64,000 bases of DNA from Engraulis encrasicolus. Taxonomy: Eukaryota > Chordata > Actinopteri > Clupeiformes > Engraulidae. Below, piece after piece: positions 44,484 to 64,000 of the stretch; the first letter of the stretch is position 1; each line of letters starts with the position of its first letter. The stretch spans positions 20,403,028-20,467,027 of the forward strand of contig NC_085880.1 in assembly GCF_034702125.1 (NCBI RefSeq), read 5' to 3'. A program made the position numbers and the translations under genes. The notes beneath the pieces were generated by a model. It was not told the origin of the DNA. It saw only the letters and a program-made list of their open reading frames with translations, and searched no databases.

Positions 44484-44780
44484 GATTTGGCAAGGCAGAG
44501 GACTGCGATACAGTGGCGCACTCAGCTGCTGGCACACAGCAGGCACAAGGCAGCGCAGCGCCGGGTTTAATTAACGGGCTGAACTCCCGCAATCAGGAGC
44601 CCAGTGTCTCCAATCAGAGCCCCCTCCACCGCCACTCTGTACTCACTGCCCTCCACCCCCTTCAAAACCATGTGACGGAGGCTATCAGAGTAAATTCCCT
44701 TGGTTGTAACAAAGTTTGGGGTAATTAGATCGCTCCGGATTTGCATGCACGTGGCCCACGGGAGGAGCACAGGCTTGCAA

Positions 44781-44781
<1 letters not shown>

Positions 44782-44836
<55 letters not shown>
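44782..44836. repeat. (GT)n microsatellite
   Basis: Uninterrupted GT tract of about 55 bp. Confidence 0.97.
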
Positions 44837-44842
<6 letters not shown>

Positions 44843-45121
44843 GTGACCCGACAACCTTCCTGCTGCTAAATAGGGGTGTGTGGTTCCGGAGAAGTACAAG
44901 GCATACAGTAAGTTGAGAGCCAATTTGGGTAGTATGGTAGTTTTTGTTGTATGGCATCCAAGCAATGCCTGTCATCCAGGCAATAGACCTGACTATTACA
45001 ACATCCCTGTCATGATATTCTTTGGCCTGTCTTGTATAGGTTGGTGAGTCATTCGGTGGCATGATAGTGATGATGAATCCATCAGGCAGTTCATTTTTCA
45101 GAAGGTCACCACATCTAAAAA

Positions 45122-45420
45122 GATGCCAATTGTAGTGGAACCAGCCGAACAGCATTCTTTTCAATGAGCTTTCAAATGTTTAGCGGTTCATTGCTTGTAT
45201 GTTACGTTAAATGCACATATAACTTGTTCATCCATTTCCTAATAAGTATTTCTCAATGAATCGGTGTGAACAAAGCGATGCCGATTGTAGTGGTACCAAC
45301 AGAACGGCATTCTTTTCAATGAGCAATTCAAATGTTTGATGGTATGTTACGTTCAATGCACATATAACTTGTTCGTCCATTTCCTAAGAAGTATTTCTCA
45401 ATCCATCCGTGTGAACGAAC
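45122..45420 (+). repeat. Tandem duplication of a 155-bp intergenic unit
   Basis: 45122-45276 and 45277-45420 share GATGCC(A/G)ATTGTAGTGG, CATTCTTTTCAATGAGC, GCACATATAACTTGTTC and AAGTATTTCTCAAT in order. About 85-90% alike by eye. Confidence 0.88.
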
Positions 45421-46385
45421 TGTGTGTACTCTTACCACTTGCTTAACACTCTTGACTCCTCTTGAGTGCAGATGCTTGGTGTTTCGTGACGTGACGTTGT
45501 TGGTGGTCCCTGATCGCTCGCCAGGCATGAATCTGTTTCAGTGTCCTGCCCTGAAGTATTGTGGTAATAGGAGGACAACCACTTCTGTATTGTTGTGAGC
45601 ACTGCCTTAATCTATGAGAATTTGGTCCGGTTATGCCCCCTCTCTGGAGCCCTGGGTGGTTGTTACTTTGTGTGATATGTCCATGTGGACATACCGTATA
45701 CATGTAAGCTACTTCACACCTTAATTTTCCTCCGGGGATCAATTTAATTGTTACTCTACTCCACTTCCTACATGGATACCTTTGTCGAATAAACCACAGT
45801 GTCTCCACCCAATGTGTTGTAGTGTTGACATTGACCTCCATCTAATATCTTAATGGAAATGCAATCAGAGGCCGTATAATAGTTTATCTATCTACTGCTA
45901 AGGCACTGCATCTCTGGCATTGAGCAACAGAACGCCATGATCTGTCCAATAATCTTGCCCTCGCTCGTCATCAGCTGGCCGGGTCTATATGGGAGAGGAT
46001 CTGCCCTATTAGCAGAGTACAATGATCAGTTGTTGCTGCTGGCTCAACTTATCAGCAGGTTGGTCACGGTCAGCCCCTCATATGATTTTTGTGGGTGTCT
46101 CTGAACGTCATGCTTCTCTACGCTGAGAAACCCAAAGGGGAAACATTTGGCCAGCCCGTCTTTTTTCTGTTGTGGTTGAAGGGAAAGGTTGAGGTTGGGT
46201 GAGGATCTGTTCTGTTACGATCAGCTGTTGCTGGCTCTACTTTCCAGCAGTTTGATTTCTGTCATTGTCTCTGAACGTCTTGCTTCTCTGCGCTGGAAAA
46301 ATCCAAAGGAGAAACTTTTTGGCAGCAGATTAGTATTTTTTTTTCTATTGTGGTTGAAGGTTAAGGTTGTTGACGGAAATGATCT

Positions 46386-46508
46386 GGGGTGCGTTTCTCC
46401 ACAGCATCGTTGCTAAGTTACAGTAGCAACTTACTTGGTTGCAATGCGATTGGCAAGTACTACTAAGTTGCTAACTGGTTAGCAGCAACGCTTTCGAGAA
46501 ACGGGGTC
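46386..46508. mobile_element. Short inverted-repeat element, family D (copy 2)
   Basis: Runs from GGGGTGCGTTTCTC to TTCGAGAAACGGGGTCC, about 0.7 kb upstream of the putative slc29a1 first exon. Confidence 0.75.
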
Positions 46509-46698
46509 CTAATCAGGGTGAGTGCCTGGCAGGACAGGCCGTTGTTTGGATGCTTGGAGCTCAGCCTGGCTTGGCCTGGTCCCTTAGCTGTATACAGCAC
46601 GGCCCAGTTATTTGTCTTACAGGGTTGAAGAGATGCTCCTCTGTTTAGAGACCTGCCTGTTTGATTTGCTTGCCATATGTGCACTCTAGACACACACT

Positions 46699-46700
<2 letters not shown>

Positions 46701-46735
<35 letters not shown>

Positions 46736-46790
46736 GTCTCTGTCTCTGTCTCTCTCTCTGTCTCTCTCTCTGTCTCTCTCTCTCTCTCTG
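46701..46790. repeat. (CT)n/(CTGT)n microsatellite
   Basis: CT tract with regular CTGT interruptions. Confidence 0.96.
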
Positions 46791-47231
46791 ACACACACAC
46801 AGAGATCTCCAGCTCATCCATTTACCTTGGGATGACACTGAGTTCAGTGCAAACATTTGTTTTCTGAGGAACGAGACTGAGAGTTTATTCATGCGTTTGT
46901 GCATACACATGTCCTGTGTATTGGCACTGGCAGAGAGTTTTGACAGCACCTCACTCTCCAGGCCAGGTGCGTGTGTGTGTGCGCATGTGTGTGCATGTGT
47001 GTAGCGCATCCAGCAATGGACAAGTTGGAGTGCAGCGCAGTAGAGCCGCTACATCTGTTATCTCTGTCAGGAGGGCAGGCAGGGAGCAGTTTAGGAGGGG
47101 CGTTCACCACTCCACCAAGTGTGGTAGTGAAGGAGGGAGGGAGTTTGGGAGGGGAGGTGGGACGACTCCACTCCACTCCACTCCACTCTGGTGGCTACTT
47201 ACGTATACACTAGACAAGACCACCTCTTAAG

Positions 47232-47385
47232 TATAAAATTGCCTTGGCTTGGCCCCCTCTGTCAGTAGTCTCTTCTGACTTAAGAGCTGGCCCCTAGGAC
47301 ATCTGGTTAGCTCTCTGGGGACCTCACATCTGTCTCTTGTCAAGCCGGCAGGAGTTAGGAGTCTGCAACATCATCTTCTGCAGGA
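47232..47385 (+). promoter_or_regulatory. slc29a1: Putative slc29a1 TATA box and 5'UTR exon
   Basis: TATAAAA at 47232-47238 is followed 24-30 nt later by TCAGTAGT, a plausible initiator. The following sequence (about 47262-47385) ends at a strong donor, GGA|GTAAGT. The next acceptor, CCTATTTCAG, opens the start-codon exon at 49181. This is the best candidate for a non-coding first exon, but it is inferred from signals alone. Confidence 0.45.
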
Positions 47386-47904
47386 GTAAGTTTTCAGATC
47401 ATGTGTCTTCAGCATTAGCCTAGGGTTTTTTTTCTTTTTCGGAAGGCGTTATCTTTTTGACTGGTATTTTATGTTGTGTTTTCACTGATCTTTTTTGAAG
47501 GTGTTATCTCTTTGAATGATGATTGGTAGTTCTTTGAAGGCTCAAGTCGCTTGCTTGCTTCCTATTATGGGGTTGCCTTCTATTAGTGTGGGATGGTGGT
47601 CTATCTGTGCTGTGGGATGAGTGTCTATCTCTGTTGTGGGATGAGTGTCTATCTCTGTTGTGGGATGGTGGTCTATCTGCATACTAGACAAGAGTAGAGC
47701 GTGTCATTTGTGAATCCTGAGGGAAATTAAGGTGTCCAGTAGAACACAGAAAATAAATACAGAAAAACACAGACATTACACACACCATTTGCACATATAT
47801 TAAGCATACAGCGCTTATATACTCTGCATATTCTGCTATGCATCCCTACAGATAGACCATTATCCCATAGCACAGTATGCAGATAGACACTCATTCCACA
47901 GCAA

Positions 47905-48090
47905 AGTGCAGTAACTGTCCCAACATTGAAACGGAGAAAAAAGCCTCATAGTATTGTATTAGGTTGGATTTTGTAGTTATTGCAATTTTGACAGCAAACC
48001 GGTAAACCTTTGGACCATAAGGCTTGGTCAAAAGACAAAGGAGGTGTTATTAAGACCATTTTCAGTCTTAACTCATTTTTTAAGTGATGA
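47905..48090 (+). repeat. Interspersed repeat, copy 1
   Basis: Shares AGGTTGGAT(A/T)TTGTAGTTATTGCA, AAGACAAAGGAGGTGT and AAGACCATTTTCAGT with 51020-51330. An unassigned fish repeat. Confidence 0.7.
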
Positions 48091-48662
48091 GTGTCTATCT
48101 GCATACTCTGCTGTTGGGTGGTGATCTATCTTCGTACTCTGCTGTGTGCATGCTGCCGAGGGATTTAACTCTGCTCTGCTTTAAACCCATCTTGTCAGTT
48201 TTTGGAGAGGGCTTTGAATAAATTAGCATCTGGCAGTCAGAGCCACCAGGAGCTTCTGCAGCTGAAGAGAGAGGAGAGCGGAGGGGCTAGAGGAGAAGAG
48301 AGGCTAGACCAGAGGAGAGTGGGGGGGGAGCTTTTCATCCTCCACCTTCTGCCTTCTTCTTGCAGTTTCACGCTTTGGTTTTTGGGTTCGACGACCAAGT
48401 TTTTTTTTTTCTGAAGTTATGGCCCAATGTCAAATTAATACCCAAGACAATGTGTACTTGGTGTCTGGCCGATTTTGCTGTACTTTGCGTGGGGTGGGGT
48501 GGGGGGTGGTGGAGGGGCTTTGGCAAAGAGGGAAAGGAATTTCACCATAAATTAAAATGTGATTAGTTTTTGTGTGTGTGTTGCGAGGGAGGGGGGTTAC
48601 TCTGCCCCTGAGCTCTGCGCTGCTGAGCCAGCAGTGCATGAGCGTCGCGAGACGGAACAGAG

Positions 48663-48797
<135 letters not shown>

Positions 48798-49180
48798 GAG
48801 AAGGGGAAGTGTGTGTGTGTGTGTGAGACGAGAACCTGACCAGCGTTTGCACCCAAGTGGCCGGTGCGGCCGCGTAGCCCAGAACTCTCGTCTCCACGGC
48901 GGCTGACTTCTTGGAGATCGAAAAACTGGAGATGTTTGATGTAAAGCTCAAGTCGACAGTCGATAGATTAGTAGTTAGGGGATTAATTTAGAACTAATCT
49001 GGACTATTGTTATTCTTTTCTTTGTGTTTTTTCTTTTGCGTTTCGTAGAACCCTTTTGGCAGCACTTGTGGGTCTTGTCTGAGGATAAAGATGTACCTGC
49101 AACAGGGGGGACGTGAGGACGTATTAAGTGTGGTCAGGGAGTTCATTTGACTAATAACTCTCATTTTGTCCCTATTTCAG

Positions 49181-49233
49181 ATTTGATGCCATTCAGTGAT
49201 TAACACTTAACACCACGCCACGAGAAAGTGAAA

Positions 49234-49259
<26 letters not shown>
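49181..49259 (+). CDS. slc29a1: slc29a1 exon with start codon (coding 49234-49259)
   Basis: Acceptor CCTATTTCAG at 49180 is followed by a 53-nt leader, then AAAATGACT. The protein begins MTASAPKD and the donor is AA|GTGAGT. The leader contains a six-codon upstream ORF (49186-49203, MPFSD and stop). The start matches the position of the human start relative to TM1. Confidence 0.88.
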
Positions 49260-63422
<14,163 letters not shown>

Positions 63423-63568
63423 GTGAGTATTATTACCCTTAAAACATTTCTGTTTTTAAGCATAACGGATGTTTTATTAAACTTACTCCATCTATGCACA
63501 TTTTGGAAATAACTTGTGCTTATTGAAATATTGTTCAAATTTTTGCTTTTCAAAAAGGGTGTGCAGTG

Positions 63569-63768
63569 TACGCTAGTGGTTCTCAACTTTTTTTTGAACC
63601 TTATGACGTTATCATAGGCCTGTCAACGCCCCCTGTAGTATTAAAAAATAAAATGGACTACTGCCCCCCAATTGGCAACTGAGCACCCCACCCCTCTCTG
63701 CTTTCTCCATCTCAACGCCCCCCCCCCCCCCCCGAAGGCTACCCAACACCCCCGTTGAAAAACACTAC
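63569..63768. mobile_element. hAT-like MITE remnant in slc29a1 intron 11
   Basis: AGTGGTTCTCAACTTTTTT at the left and GTTGAAAAACACTA at the right are degraded inverted ends around a poly-C run (63719-63733). Confidence 0.65.
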
Positions 63769-64000
63769 AATAAAGCACATCTGCATACTGTACTTTAAAG
63801 CATTCTTTAAAACATTCGTTGAAATGTAAGTGTCCTAAAAACCCTTTTGAATAAGGTTTTCCATAGTTTGTAACTGAAAAACGTCCAAAGTAAACCTCAG
63901 CGATCCACTTATTTATATGATCTCTGAACTAGTGTTCTCATCAGACCTCCTACTGAGTGCTGTCTGAAGTTTAAAATGTGTGGTGTAGGGCTTCCTGTTT

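Larger units (their letters stand above)
41009..47231. other. Non-coding stretch upstream of slc29a1
   Basis: No coding exon recognised. Apart from the listed repeats, 43920-44120 has a local duplication of a GCCATCAAGCC(G/A)CCG phrase, and 46880-47220 is moderately GC-rich with (CCACT)n at 47168-47187. The remainder is unassigned. Confidence 0.5.

Overview
The window is nuclear DNA from a vertebrate, almost certainly a ray-finned (teleost) fish. The genes are split by canonical GT-AG introns. The proteins match vertebrate families closely. The non-coding DNA is full of fish-type repeats: hAT-like MITEs with 8-bp target duplications, Tc1-like remnants, L2-type LINE tails ending in (AATGT)n, tRNA-derived SINEs, and very long (GT)n and (CT)n microsatellites. 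I cannot name the species from sequence alone.

Three genes can be supported. (1) fbxo5 (Emi1) lies on the minus strand in five coding exons (12085 down to 7758). It is the inhibitor of the anaphase-promoting complex (APC/C), with a DSGxxS degron, an F-box region, a zinc-binding ZBR domain and the IRRL tail. (2) mtrf1l, the mitochondrial class-I release factor, is on the minus strand in seven coding exons (17886 down to 13411), with the PxT stop-codon reader and the GGQ catalytic motif. These two are neighbours in the same order and orientation in human 6q25. (3) slc29a1 (ENT1, equilibrative nucleoside transporter) is on the plus strand. Eleven coding exons (49234-63422) are present and the last exon lies beyond the right edge. 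A probable TATA-driven 5'UTR exon is at about 47262-47385.

Layout: 1-7.4 kb is intergenic and repeat-rich. 7.4-18 kb holds the two minus-strand genes, head to tail. 18-47 kb has no recognisable coding sequence; it is filled with transposon remnants plus two CpG-rich, promoter-like patches near 23.0-23.3 kb and 40.9-41.0 kb. 47-64 kb is slc29a1, with introns full of microsatellites, minisatellites and MITEs.

The most unusual findings are local gene rearrangements and a ribozyme. In mtrf1l, an inverted copy (about 95% identical) of the exon carrying the stop-codon reader sits antisense in the last intron. It keeps both splice sites and an open frame. In slc29a1, exon 7 and the exon 9 acceptor region each have a nearby tandem copy, and an intron-1 block is also duplicated. 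Intron 10 of slc29a1 contains what reads as a complete minimal type-I hammerhead ribozyme. A 282-bp near-perfect palindrome near 25 kb carries a degenerate version of the same core.
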